Under the pieces are notes generated by a model, which was not told the DNA's origin, ran no database searches, and worked only from the letters and a program-made list of their open reading frames with translations. Source: JAYOEY01 sp038120295 (lineage in GTDB: Bacteria > Pseudomonadota > Alphaproteobacteria > MPNO01 > UBA2964). From it: a stretch of DNA of 15,888 nucleotides. The stretch is from assembly GCA_038120295.1 (NCBI GenBank), contig JAYOLL010000045.1, positions 1-15,888 of the forward strand. Direction: 5' to 3'. Below, piece by piece: positions 6,578 through 14,456 of the stretch; position 1 is the first letter of the stretch, and every line of letters starts with the position of its first letter. Both the position numbers and the translations under genes were made by a program.

Positions 6578-8962
6578 ATGAATTTCCTGAAATTGCCATT
6601 CCTCAATCGGAACAAGCTTTGGCGGAACAAGCTCTGGCTGAGGACCGCAACCGTGCTTGCCATTCTCGGGTTGCCGATGGTTGGCGCAACGGATTCCATT
6701 GCAGCTGATAAGGCGTACTCGCCGTCCGCTCCTCAGGTCGCAAACACCAAGGCAGATGGTAAACCGGTGGATGACACGACGCTGCCGGACGAAATGTTCC
6801 CATCGGCGGCCGTGTGCGGTACCTGCCACACCCAGATATACAAGGAATGGGCTTCATCGAATCATGCCTACGCGTCGATTTCGCCCATGTTCCACAAGTT
6901 CGAACAGAAGATTAACGACCTTGCCTCCGGGACCATCGGCAGTTTCTGCGTTCGTTGCCATCAGCAGGTTGGGACACAGCGCGGCGAACTGCGCCACGAA
7001 CCGCTCTGGAACCGGTCGCAGGTCGCCAGAGAAGGCGTAACCTGTATCACCTGCCATCGCGTCAACGAGGAGTTCACCAAGGTCAACGGCGAACGCCGTG
7101 TCATTCCCGGCACGATCCACGCACCGGTGTACGGCACACTCGAAAACAGCGTGTTCGACAACGTTCTGGGGCGAAAGGACGAGTTGAGGCTTGCGACCAC
7201 TGAGGGCGAACGCGGGCGCGCCATCCACGGTTCTGTGGCGAAGAACAGCCAGATGGGCAAGTCTGAATTCTGCGTCTCCTGCCATCAGGTCGCCGTAAAT
7301 CTGGGCATCAAGCTTGAGGTGGTCTGGGATCAGTATCGGGATTCGCCGGCTGCAGCTGCAGGTATCACATGCCAGGAATGCCACATGGGCAAGGTTCCCG
7401 GCCGCGCCGAAGGGTATACGAAAGCCCCGTCGGCCGTGATTGGCGGCAAGCCGATCAACCCGAATCGTCGGCACAGCAATCATGCCTTCTACGGCCCCGG
7501 CTACACAGCCTCTCATCCCGGCATATTCCCGCATAATCCACGGGCGAGCCGTTGGAAAATCCAGGAATGGCTTGAATTCGACTATCGGGCCGGCTGGGGC
7601 ACCGAGGCGTTCGAAAGCGCCGTCGAAAGCATCAACACGCCGCTTGACGATATCGCCGCTGCGGTTGGCGAGGTCATGAAAGGCAAGCTCCCTGAAGCCG
7701 TCGACAAGCTTGGATCGGATGACAAGGCAGCGCTTGCGGCGCTGAAGAGCGTCCTGATGGGTGCATCCGACGCGGCGCCGAAAACCGGGGGAAGCGATAA
7801 TCTGCTTGCACCGGCTCCATCAGGTAGAGACAGCCTCCTTGCCCCGCCATCAGGCGGCGACGGCCTTCTGACGGGAGCGGCCCCCGCGCCGGCTTCCTCC
7901 GGGCCGGGCGCTGTCGAGATGGCCGCTGGCGTAGCCGATGCCGTTGCGGCGCTGAACAAGGCCAAAACCGCGTCGAAAGCCGAGCCGAAAGCGGTCGACG
8001 CCGCCCGCGTCCTTGGCGCTGCCGCAGACAAATGGCGGGGACACATCGCACGGTTGAAATCGCTGTACGAGTCGGCAGAAAAAGCCGGTTCTGTTCGCAC
8101 TGTCGCCAGCGACATCAAACGCGAATTCGACGCGCTCAAGAACGCCGCCGACGGCGTGACCGGCGCCGTCAAGGTTTCGCGTATCGCGTTCGGGCTCGAT
8201 TTCCCGAATGTGTGGCGCGCGGTCGATGACCGTGTCGATGCCCGCAGCATCATTACCGAAAACATCAAGGCGAGCGAAGAGAAACGCGAACTGCGTCGCC
8301 AGGTGATGGAAAATGGCGGCCATATCGACGGTCCGTTCTTCGATTCGGCCCGGAGCGCCGGCAAGGACCTCGACTTCCACTATGTCGTCACCAACACCAA
8401 CCTCGGACATAACCTGCCGTCCGGTTCGCTCGGCGCGCAGCCCGAACTTTGGCTCAACGTCGCGCTCGTCGGTCCCGATGGCAAGAATGTCTGGGAATCG
8501 GGTTATGTCGACAGCAATGGCGACATGGCAGACCTGCATTCTCTGGATGTAGCGGCAGGCAAGATCAAACATGACGATCAGCTGTTCAATCTTCAGACCA
8601 AGTTTCTGACGACCAACGTCAAGGGCACCGATCGGGAAATGTATCTCCCGGTCAATGTCGACATCGACCAGATGCCGCTTATTCGCCCGGCTAACGTGCC
8701 GACGACGGTCATAAACCATCCGCCCTTTATCAGGATGGAAGGCCGCTCCTTGCCGCCCGGCGCACACCGCAAGGCCAAATATTCGGTGCCGGGCCGCCTG
8801 CTGAAGCAAAAGGGTACGTACAAGCTGGCCGTCCGTATGCGAAGCCGCGCGGAACCGATCTATTTCATGCGGTTCGTGGATGCGACCCGTGACATGGAAA
8901 GGTCGATGAACGAGTGGATGATCGACCTCCACGCCTACACTGTAAAATTCGAAGTCAAATAG
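6578..8962 (+). CDS. Periplasmic pentaheme c-type cytochrome 2 (cytochrome c554-like) with internal DxLL repeats
   Basis: The product is 794 aa with a long basic Sec signal peptide (about residues 1-42) that includes a duplicated RNKLW. Five CXXCH motifs start at residues 80 (CGTCH), 124 (CVRCH), 156 (CITCH), 232 (CVSCH) and 265 (CQECH). The spacings of 44, 32, 76 and 33 are identical to those of cytochrome 1. Conserved candidate ligands are H96, H217, H302, H313, H319 and H611 (GHNLPSG). Residues 347-541 are an extra segment absent from cytochrome 1: Ala/Lys-rich helices around three Asp-x-Leu-Leu repeats (407, 418, 428). After it, FPNVWRAVDDRVDAR resumes alignment with FPEAWQSIDDRYDAR of cytochrome 1. 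The C-terminal beta-rich domain is shared. The start has GGGGG about 9 nt upstream. The gene is followed after 93 bp by its own outer-membrane barrel gene. The role is inferred electron transfer at or near the outer membrane. Confidence 0.9.
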   Translation: MNFLKLPFLNRNKLWRNKLWLRTATVLAILGLPMVGATDSIAADKAYSPSAPQVANTKADGKPVDDTTLPDEMFPSAAVCGTCHTQIYKEWASSNHAYASISPMFHKFEQKINDLASGTIGSFCVRCHQQVGTQRGELRHEPLWNRSQVAREGVTCITCHRVNEEFTKVNGERRVIPGTIHAPVYGTLENSVFDNVLGRKDELRLATTEGERGRAIHGSVAKNSQMGKSEFCVSCHQVAVNLGIKLEVVWDQYRDSPAAAAGITCQECHMGKVPGRAEGYTKAPSAVIGGKPINPNRRHSNHAFYGPGYTASHPGIFPHNPRASRWKIQEWLEFDYRAGWGTEAFESAVESINTPLDDIAAAVGEVMKGKLPEAVDKLGSDDKAALAALKSVLMGASDAAPKTGGSDNLLAPAPSGRDSLLAPPSGGDGLLTGAAPAPASSGPGAVEMAAGVADAVAALNKAKTASKAEPKAVDAARVLGAAADKWRGHIARLKSLYESAEKAGSVRTVASDIKREFDALKNAADGVTGAVKVSRIAFGLDFPNVWRAVDDRVDARSIITENIKASEEKRELRRQVMENGGHIDGPFFDSARSAGKDLDFHYVVTNTNLGHNLPSGSLGAQPELWLNVALVGPDGKNVWESGYVDSNGDMADLHSLDVAAGKIKHDDQLFNLQTKFLTTNVKGTDREMYLPVNVDIDQMPLIRPANVPTTVINHPPFIRMEGRSLPPGAHRKAKYSVPGRLLKQKGTYKLAVRMRSRAEPIYFMRFVDATRDMERSMNEWMIDLHAYTVKFEVK
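6608..6637 (+). repeat. 15-bp tandem duplication within the signal peptide of cytochrome 2
   Basis: cggaacaagctttgg (6608-6622) is followed directly by cggaacaagctctgg (6623-6637), one mismatch. In frame it gives RNKLW twice (residues 11-20), lengthening the positively charged n-region of the signal peptide. Confidence 0.75.
7796..7876 (+). repeat. Three DxLL-coding repeats in cytochrome 2
   Basis: DNLLAPAPSGR, DSLLAPPSGG and DGLLTG lie consecutively at residues 407-433, with periods of 11 and 10. This is a looser version of the DDLLLQGAP repeat of cytochrome 1 and again sits in a Pro/Gly/Ala-rich linker, but after the haem domain. Confidence 0.75.
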
Positions 8963-9003
8963 ATCAGAAAAGGGGGAAACTCGCACGCGGTCTCACGCCC
9001 TGA

Positions 9004-9020
9004 TGTCTGAACGACAGACA
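9004..9020 (+). other. Intercistronic hairpin between cytochrome 2 and barrel 2
   Basis: TGTCTG (9004-9009) and CAGACA (9015-9020) form a perfect 6-bp stem with a 5-nt loop, 36 bp before the barrel ATG. There is no T-run, so a processing or expression-tuning element is more likely than a terminator. Confidence 0.35.
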
Positions 9021-9055
9021 CGGAACGCCTGACCGCTTGCGTTTAGTCGGAACAA

Positions 9056-10567
9056 ATGAGCAGATCTATCCGTTACGAAATCTTCGGCAGCGCTGTCGGA
9101 ATCCTTCTCGCCTTCGCCGTCACCGATGCATTTGCCGCCGCTGGCGCCAAACCGAAAATGTCCGGCGACGTCGAGATCACAGACCACGATTCGAAGGTCT
9201 TCCGTCCGGGCCCCACCTACGAGAATGAGAAATACGACCCTGAGGCCCAACGCCAGATCTACGGCGGCAAACGACCGATTGATACCCCTCGCCCGCTGCT
9301 TGAGATCGGTCGCTCGATTTACACCGAAGGCCCCTTCCGCGACGGCTCAACAGCCCTCGGACAGAAGAACATTTTCGACCCGTCGCTCGCCATTTACGGA
9401 GAGTGGCGCACAGCGGTTGCGTTTAACGATAACGGCGCCGTGGAGAAAGGGCTGGTTGCGACCCGGCTCGACCTCGATGTCGACCTCAAGCTGACGGCGA
9501 CGGAAAGAATCCACGCACTGTTCCGCCCGCTGGACCAGGGCGGAAAGTTCACCCGTTACGAATTCGCCGGCGATGACCGCGAACAGGGCGACCTCGTGGT
9601 TGACGGCAATCTGCAGACGCTCTTCTTCGAGGGCGATATCGGATCGATCGTGGCCGGCATCAAGGACGAATATGTTTCCTTCGACCTTCCGATATCGGGC
9701 GGGCTGATGCCCCTCTTCTTCCAGAACGGAGTCTGGTTCGACGATGCGTTTATCGGCGGCGCGTTCGCGATCCCTTCGCTCAACAGCCCGATGCTCGATA
9801 TTTCGAACATGGACATCACCTTCTTCGGCGGTGTCGACAAGGTAACGACGCCCGCCATTACGGATGACCAGGGCAACCTGGCCGACCACAATCTCAATAT
9901 TTTCGGCATCGCGCTTTATGCCGAAGCCAACCAGGGATACTGGGAAGGCGGTTTCGGGCGCGTCGATGGCACCGGCGATTTTGACGACAACAGCTACAAC
10001 AGCCTGACTCTGGCCTTTTCAAAACGGTACCGGAACTGGTTCTCGAACAGCACACGCGTCGTCTGGACCTTCGGACAGGAAGAAGGCCCGCGGGGCGGTC
10101 AGCAGACCGCCGACGGCTTCATGCTCCTCTCTGAAAACTCGCTGATCACGCATCTTCCGTCGACGCTGGTTCCCTACTTCAACGCCTGGGTCGGTCTCGA
10201 CCGTCCGCAGCCTCTGGCCGACGACACTGGTCTTCTCAAGAATACCGGCATCAATTTCGAAACCGATGCGCTCACCGGGTTCCCCAGGCTCGACGATACC
10301 GGTCACAACACGTTCGGCGCAGCGCTCGGCGTTCAGTATCTGTTCAGCCTCGATCAGCAGATCATCGTCGAAGTCGCAACTGCACAGATCATCGGGGACG
10401 CCAATGAGATCGGCCGTGCGGCGCGGGACGACCAGTACGGCTTCCAGATCCGCTACCAGCGGCCGTTCGCCAAAGGCTGGATCGTCAGGGCCGACGCCAT
10501 GTACGGCGCGCTCAAGGGCCTGGACGACCTCGCAGGCGTCCGTCTTGAATTCCGTCGTAAATTCTAA
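9056..10567 (+). CDS. Outer-membrane beta-barrel (porin-like) protein 2, partner of pentaheme cytochrome 2
   Basis: The product is 503 aa. Residues 1-27 are a signal peptide with an AFA cleavage site. A polar stretch with many charged residues follows (to about residue 75), and then PLLEIG and a long run of amphipathic strands. The last residues are LEFRRKF with C-terminal Phe, the barrel-assembly signal. It is a paralogue of barrel 1: TERIHALFRP...GGKFTRYEF aligns with TERFLLGFSP...GGNFTGYTR, and LFFEGDIG and PLFFQNG match FFFEGEFG and PIFFQEG. The gene lies 93 bp behind cytochrome 2, mirroring the cytochrome 1 / barrel 1 order. The ribosome site is weak (CGGAA at about 6 nt), consistent with expression from the upstream gene's transcript. 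No terminator is seen before the convergent cyclodeaminase remnant 24 bp on. Confidence 0.8.
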   Translation: MSRSIRYEIFGSAVGILLAFAVTDAFAAAGAKPKMSGDVEITDHDSKVFRPGPTYENEKYDPEAQRQIYGGKRPIDTPRPLLEIGRSIYTEGPFRDGSTALGQKNIFDPSLAIYGEWRTAVAFNDNGAVEKGLVATRLDLDVDLKLTATERIHALFRPLDQGGKFTRYEFAGDDREQGDLVVDGNLQTLFFEGDIGSIVAGIKDEYVSFDLPISGGLMPLFFQNGVWFDDAFIGGAFAIPSLNSPMLDISNMDITFFGGVDKVTTPAITDDQGNLADHNLNIFGIALYAEANQGYWEGGFGRVDGTGDFDDNSYNSLTLAFSKRYRNWFSNSTRVVWTFGQEEGPRGGQQTADGFMLLSENSLITHLPSTLVPYFNAWVGLDRPQPLADDTGLLKNTGINFETDALTGFPRLDDTGHNTFGAALGVQYLFSLDQQIIVEVATAQIIGDANEIGRAARDDQYGFQIRYQRPFAKGWIVRADAMYGALKGLDDLAGVRLEFRRKF

Positions 10568-10591
10568 AGCCGTACCGGGCGGGCTTCGTCC

Positions 10592-10838
10592 TTAGTCGCG
10601 GATTTCCTGCAGGAACCATTCGGTCGGAATTTCCCGACCGACTCCGGCTGCTTTGGCTTTCTGGTAGACCAGCCCGCGGTTCGTCTCGCTGGCACAGGCC
10701 TCGCGAATGCCTTTCGTCGGGCTTGCAGACCTCAACCTTCGTGATGCAGCGTACCGTGTAATACGCCCTGAGACAGGTCCGCGCCCATACCTCCGGAACC
10801 GAGCATTCCAACCGTCGTGGCGTTTATACGCGCCGGCG
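10592..10838 (-). pseudogene. Broken partial copy of the ornithine cyclodeaminase-family gene
   Basis: This stretch is a decayed duplicate of the intact gene at 11645-12745. Positions 10592-10676 match its last 85 bp (KAKAAGVGREIPTEWFLQ[ED]IRD and stop). Positions 10677-10838 match about 12183-12343 of the intact gene (the ATTVGMLGSGGM nucleotide-binding loop onward). About 450 bp between these blocks are missing. At least two indels break the frame, one directly after GMLGSGGM (ATGGGCGCGG against ATGGCGCGG). No full product is possible. It lies downstream of the class II aldolase in the same orientation as the intact gene, so the aldolase is bracketed by direct copies. Confidence 0.85.
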
Positions 10839-10842
10839 ACGG

Positions 10843-11625
10843 TCAATCCCTGTAGGAGGGATCCAGCCGATCGGCGAGCCGCATGCACGCCGCCCAGTCT
10901 TTCGTGCCCTTCAGAAAATCGCCGGCATCCTGAAACTGCCGATGCGCGTATACGCACGCTTCCCGGTCCGGCACCAGATAGTTCCCCTCGCCCGCGGCTA
11001 GCGCGGCGACCTGAGCCTGACAGGCCATTTCAAGCCAGTGATGATTGGTCACGCATTCAGCGACGCTACCGCCGCAAACAAGCGCTCCGTGATTACGCAA
11101 TAGCGCGTAACAACCGCCGTCCAGATCCCGGAGCAGCCGGGGCGTCATTTCGTGATCGAACTCAAATCCCTTGAATTCGTGATACTTGATCTCACCGTAA
11201 AACCGCATGGCGTGCTGGCTGATCGGCAAAAGTCCGAATTTATGCGCTGAAACGCCCATGACATTAGGCGTGTGCGTATGCAGCACCGCATTCAGATCGG
11301 GACGCCCTTTGAGGATGCCCGCATGAATTATCAGCGCGCCGCCGACACAGTTCTTGCCCTGATGAGGCTCGACAGGATTTCCATCGAAATCGAATTTATG
11401 CAGCGAACTGGCCGTTACCTCGGAAAACATCCAGTCAGTGGGTTTCACCAGAAAATGGCCGGGCTCTCCCGGCACGCGCAGGCTGAAATGGTTATACGTC
11501 ATATCGTTGACGCCATAATGCGCCAGCACCCGATGCCCGGCGGCGAGCGCGACACGCGCTTCCCATTCTTCTGCGCTGACCGCGTTACGGACCGAAGACG
11601 CCTGCTCCAGCGGTTTCAGAGACAT
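10843..11625 (-). CDS. Class II aldolase / adducin-family protein
   Basis: The product is 260 aa and cytosolic. The metal-site motif HTHTPNVMG, the later LLRNHGALVCGGSVAEC block and a further conserved region near AACQAQ identify the class II aldolase/adducin fold (L-fuculose-phosphate aldolase-like, Zn-dependent). Members split or decarboxylate small hydroxy-acids or sugar phosphates. The start at 11625 has GAGGAG about 8 nt upstream. An open frame continues to 11943, but that part is an out-of-frame reading of the cyclodeaminase gene and is not coding. It begins 19 bp after the cyclodeaminase-like gene on the same strand, so they form an operon. The substrate is unknown. Confidence 0.88.
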   Translation of the reverse strand: MSLKPLEQASSVRNAVSAEEWEARVALAAGHRVLAHYGVNDMTYNHFSLRVPGEPGHFLVKPTDWMFSEVTASSLHKFDFDGNPVEPHQGKNCVGGALIIHAGILKGRPDLNAVLHTHTPNVMGVSAHKFGLLPISQHAMRFYGEIKYHEFKGFEFDHEMTPRLLRDLDGGCYALLRNHGALVCGGSVAECVTNHHWLEMACQAQVAALAAGEGNYLVPDREACVYAHRQFQDAGDFLKGTKDWAACMRLADRLDPSYRD

Positions 11626-11644
11626 GAATTCTCTCCTCTTTTCG

Positions 11645-12745
11645 TTAGTCGCGGATATCCTGCAGGAACCATTCGGTCGGGATCTCCCGTCCGACACCGG
11701 CTGCTTTGGCTTTCTCGTAGACCAGCCCGCCGACGGCCGAGAACTGCAGCCCCTGATTGCCGATATTGTGATAGTACGTGATCTGGTCGTCGCTCGTGCG
11801 CCCTTCGGCTGCGCCGGTGACCAGATCTCCGAAATCGGGAATATCCAGCTTGAAGCCGGTAGTGTTCTCCTGCTTGGGCGGCAGGCGTTCCCGTTCGTCC
11901 CCAGTGCCGGCGATCCACGCCATCGGGCTGTGCCCGACTCCATGGTCGATATTGTCTCCCTGGATGGTCAGCCCCGGTCGCCCCTGGGCGATACAGACAT
12001 CGCACCGTTCGATCGTATCCTGGGAAATTTCCATCGGCCCCAGCATGGTCACGTGCTGCCCCGGTTCGAGCATGTCGGCCTCAAAGGTCGGCGACATCGA
12101 ATCCGTACAGCTTGAGACAATGTCGGCCCCCTTGATCGCTTCCTCGGCGGAATCGACGGCAACGACCTCGATATTGAGCCCTCGGCTCATCTCGCTGGCA
12201 TAGGCCTCGCGGTTGGCTTTCGTCGGGCTGTAGACCTTGACCTTCGTAATGCCGCGTACCGCGCAATACGCCCTCAGGTAAGTCCGCGCCATACCGCCGG
12301 AGCCCAGCATTCCAACCGTCGTGGCGTTTTTGCGCGCCAGATACTTGGCGCCGATCCCGCCGCCGCCGCCGACCCGCATATGCTGGATGATGCCGTCATT
12401 GATAAAGGCCAGAGGCTCGCCGTTGAGGGCCGAAAACACCATGACCAGCCCGCAATAGGTGCCGGGTTCAACGCAGTACTTGTCTTCCGTCCAGTTGCCG
12501 TTCTCGTCCATCGGCCAGGTCATGATGTCGGACTTCATCCGGATGGCGAGATAGCCGCCGGAATATCCCTCCATCGTACCCCAGCGGTAATAGCCGTCAT
12601 CGCGCTCGCACGGCGCGTAGATGTCCGAACGGGGCCGATGCGCCGCCCTGCCTTCCGCCAGATCGCGAAACGCCTGCTCCTGCGCGGCGATGCAATCTTC
12701 CATGTTCAGGATTTCGGCGACGACGTCGTTATGGATAAACAGCAT
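11645..12745 (-). CDS. Ornithine cyclodeaminase / mu-crystallin family protein
   Basis: The product is 366 aa and cytosolic. The NAD(P)-binding loop ATTVGMLGSGGMARTYLRAY and the upstream block GLVMVFSALNGEPLAFINDGIIQHMRVGGGGGIGAKYLA, with the basic residue of HMRVGG, are family hallmarks. The C-terminal half gives the second part of the Rossmann domain. The family includes ornithine cyclodeaminase, alanine dehydrogenase and ketimine reductase; family membership does not fix the substrate. GGGAG sits about 7 nt before the ATG. It leads an operon with the class II aldolase and is divergent from the thiol dioxygenase, 67 bp apart. A broken duplicate lies at 10592-10838. Confidence 0.9.
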   Translation of the reverse strand: MLFIHNDVVAEILNMEDCIAAQEQAFRDLAEGRAAHRPRSDIYAPCERDDGYYRWGTMEGYSGGYLAIRMKSDIMTWPMDENGNWTEDKYCVEPGTYCGLVMVFSALNGEPLAFINDGIIQHMRVGGGGGIGAKYLARKNATTVGMLGSGGMARTYLRAYCAVRGITKVKVYSPTKANREAYASEMSRGLNIEVVAVDSAEEAIKGADIVSSCTDSMSPTFEADMLEPGQHVTMLGPMEISQDTIERCDVCIAQGRPGLTIQGDNIDHGVGHSPMAWIAGTGDERERLPPKQENTTGFKLDIPDFGDLVTGAAEGRTSDDQITYYHNIGNQGLQFSAVGGLVYEKAKAAGVGREIPTEWFLQDIRD

Positions 12746-12775
12746 TTTCTTCTCCCTGCCCTGTCGGTTTCGACC

Positions 12776-12785
12776 ATGCTAGCAT
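12776..12785. promoter_or_regulatory. Palindrome ATGCTAGCAT in the 67-bp divergent promoter region
   Basis: This perfect 10-bp palindrome is placed midway between the cyclodeaminase-like and thiol dioxygenase starts. TAGCAT on either strand is a 4/6 match to a -10 box, so it could be a shared promoter core or an operator. The -35 elements are not recognisable. Confidence 0.25.
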
Positions 12786-12812
12786 CCAAAATGTCCTGCA
12801 GGGAGAGGAGCT

Positions 12813-13421
12813 ATGACAGATATCGGTCGGTTTCGTGTCTTTGTGGCGGCGTTCACGCGGCTGATCGACCGGGCTGTCGGCGACGAAGAGACGATCCGCA
12901 CCGAAGGAAGCATTCTGCTCGCCGACCTCGTCGCGCACGATGACTGGCTGCCCGACGGCTATGCCCAGCCCCATCCGGAATATTACCGGCAGTATCTGCT
13001 GTGGTGCGATCCGCTGGAACGTTTCTCCGTCGTCAGCTTCGTCTGGGGTCCCGGTCAGACGACGCCGGTCCACGATCATACCGTCTGGGGCCTGATCGGC
13101 ATGCTGCGCGGCGAGGAATCCAGCGAAAGTTTTTCTGTCGAAGGCGATGGATTGTTGCGGCCGGCGGTGATCGAAACGTTGACGCCGGGAAACGTAACCG
13201 CCGTGTCGCCCGCCATCGGCGATATTCACAAGGTCACGAACGCGCTCGCGGACGAAGTCTCGATCAGCATTCATGTCTACGGGGCCAATATCGGCGCCGT
13301 TCCGCGCCACGTGTTCGATCCTGACACAGGCGCACCGAAATCCTTCGTCTCCGGCTATTCGAACGACGCGATTCCCAACCTGTTCGATCTGTCGGAATCG
13401 GTCAGAGTAGGACTAGGCTGA
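12813..13421 (+). CDS. Thiol dioxygenase, 3-mercaptopropionate / cysteine dioxygenase family
   Basis: The product is 202 aa, a cytosolic cupin-fold non-haem iron dioxygenase that oxidises a small thiol to a sulfinate. Iron ligands are visible as H87 and H89 in TPVHDHTVWG and H139 in GDIHKV. The Ser-His-Tyr triad of the family is S152-x-H154-x-Y156 in ISIHVYG. The stretch YRQYLLWCDPLERFSVVSFVWGPGQ resembles bacterial 3-mercaptopropionate dioxygenases; Q60 sits about where these have Gln instead of the Arg of cysteine dioxygenase (from memory of the family, so tentative). GGGAGAGGAG lies 4-13 nt before the ATG. The 3' end overlaps the convergent cyclase gene by 9 bp. Confidence 0.88.
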   Translation: MTDIGRFRVFVAAFTRLIDRAVGDEETIRTEGSILLADLVAHDDWLPDGYAQPHPEYYRQYLLWCDPLERFSVVSFVWGPGQTTPVHDHTVWGLIGMLRGEESSESFSVEGDGLLRPAVIETLTPGNVTAVSPAIGDIHKVTNALADEVSISIHVYGANIGAVPRHVFDPDTGAPKSFVSGYSNDAIPNLFDLSESVRVGLG

Positions 13422-14456
13422 CCCGCGATCGGGAACCGGCACAAACGCCTCGACCGGATGACCGATGTTTTTCAGGGTGTGAAAACCGATGGACTGCATC
13501 GTCCCACTGCTGTGTTCCGCAAACTCCGCGGAACAGACGATGTGCCGGCCTTCCGCGCCCGCCAGCGCCTCCAGCCGGGCGCACAGATTGACGTTCGGCC
13601 CGATTACCGTGAAATCCAGCCGTTCACTGGTGCCGACATTCCCATACATGGCATTGCCTACATGCAGACCGATGCCCGACGCCAAAGGTTCTTCTCCCTG
13701 ACGTAATCGGCGCCGATTGAGCAGCGCGATATTTGCCATGGCCAGTTCGGCAGCGTTCAGCGCGTCTTCGCAGGCGCGATCGATTTCCGCTTCCGAGCGG
13801 ATCGGGAAGACACCAAGCACACCGTCTCCCATCAGTTTCAGAACTTCGCCGCCATGGGAAAGGATAGGCCCGATTGTCGCCTCGAAATACTGGTTCAGGA
13901 GCGCTGTAAGGGCATCGAGCGGCAACGTCTCGGACAGATGCGTGAACCCTCGTAAATCCCCGATAAGGATGACGGAACGTATTGTCGCCCCCTCGCCGCG
14001 CTTTATCTGCCCGTTATAAATCCGAGGCCCTGCCTCCGTCCCGAGATAGAGATCCAGCAAACCCCGCGTCATGCGGGCCCGCCCATACAGTTCGGCAATC
14101 AACCCAAGCTCGATCCGCAGCGAAATCAGATCTGCAATCTCCGTATCCGTGAAACCTTCCGCACGGTCGGTGACATAGGAACAGCGGTTTACCTTGCCAT
14201 CGCTGCGCGGCAGCCCGACGACCAGATAATTGGCGCCGCCATCGGCGCGCAGATCGTCCAGGATCGGAAAATCCATCTGCGCATCAGGCCCGACAAGCCG
14301 CCGCCGCAGGCTGACGGTACCTTCAATGATCGGCTTGTACGGGCTCTGTTCATACAGATCGGTGCGCAGAACCCCGTGCGGTACTTCCGTCCTGTGCACG
14401 AAGCGGTCGCCACGGTGCCAGGTATAGTTCGCCGCCAGCATCTCGGGATGCAACAT
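13413..14456 (-). CDS. Class III adenylyl cyclase, N-terminally cut by an upstream amber codon
   Basis: The open frame codes 347 aa. Residues 1-150 form the conserved N-terminal domain of Rhizobium-type cyclases (RTDLYEQSPYKPIIEG, DFPILDDLRADGG). Residues 160-320 are the class III catalytic domain with metal Asp 167 (GDLRGFT) and 211 (LKLMGDG), purine-specifying Lys 207 and Thr 283 (DFTVIG), and transition-state Asn 290 and Arg 294 (NVNLCARLE). The Lys/Thr pair fits adenylyl cyclases of the IIIb type. No membrane segment is seen. The reading frame clearly continues upstream past an in-frame TAG at 14496-14498 to an ATG at 14594, so this start is probably not the original one; no good ribosome site precedes 14456. 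It is either a recent null mutation, a reinitiated shorter enzyme or a sequencing error. Confidence 0.8.
   Translation of the reverse strand: MLHPEMLAANYTWHRGDRFVHRTEVPHGVLRTDLYEQSPYKPIIEGTVSLRRRLVGPDAQMDFPILDDLRADGGANYLVVGLPRSDGKVNRCSYVTDRAEGFTDTEIADLISLRIELGLIAELYGRARMTRGLLDLYLGTEAGPRIYNGQIKRGEGATIRSVILIGDLRGFTHLSETLPLDALTALLNQYFEATIGPILSHGGEVLKLMGDGVLGVFPIRSEAEIDRACEDALNAAELAMANIALLNRRRLRQGEEPLASGIGLHVGNAMYGNVGTSERLDFTVIGPNVNLCARLEALAGAEGRHIVCSAEFAEHSSGTMQSIGFHTLKNIGHPVEAFVPVPDRGSA

Noticed and set aside
7850..8986. 378-aa open frame antisense to cytochrome 2
   Set aside because: Antisense shadow; its composition is an artefact and no start signal or family text is seen.
2600..10567. MtrAB or PioAB decahaem conduit
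   Set aside because: Only five CXXCH motifs are present in each cytochrome and the barrels lack the size (about 700-800 aa) of MtrB/PioB, so only a functional analogy is kept.
11626..11943. N-terminal extension of the class II aldolase
   Set aside because: The extra residues are an out-of-frame reading of the cyclodeaminase gene; the ATG at 11625 has a strong ribosome site and starts the family-typical text.
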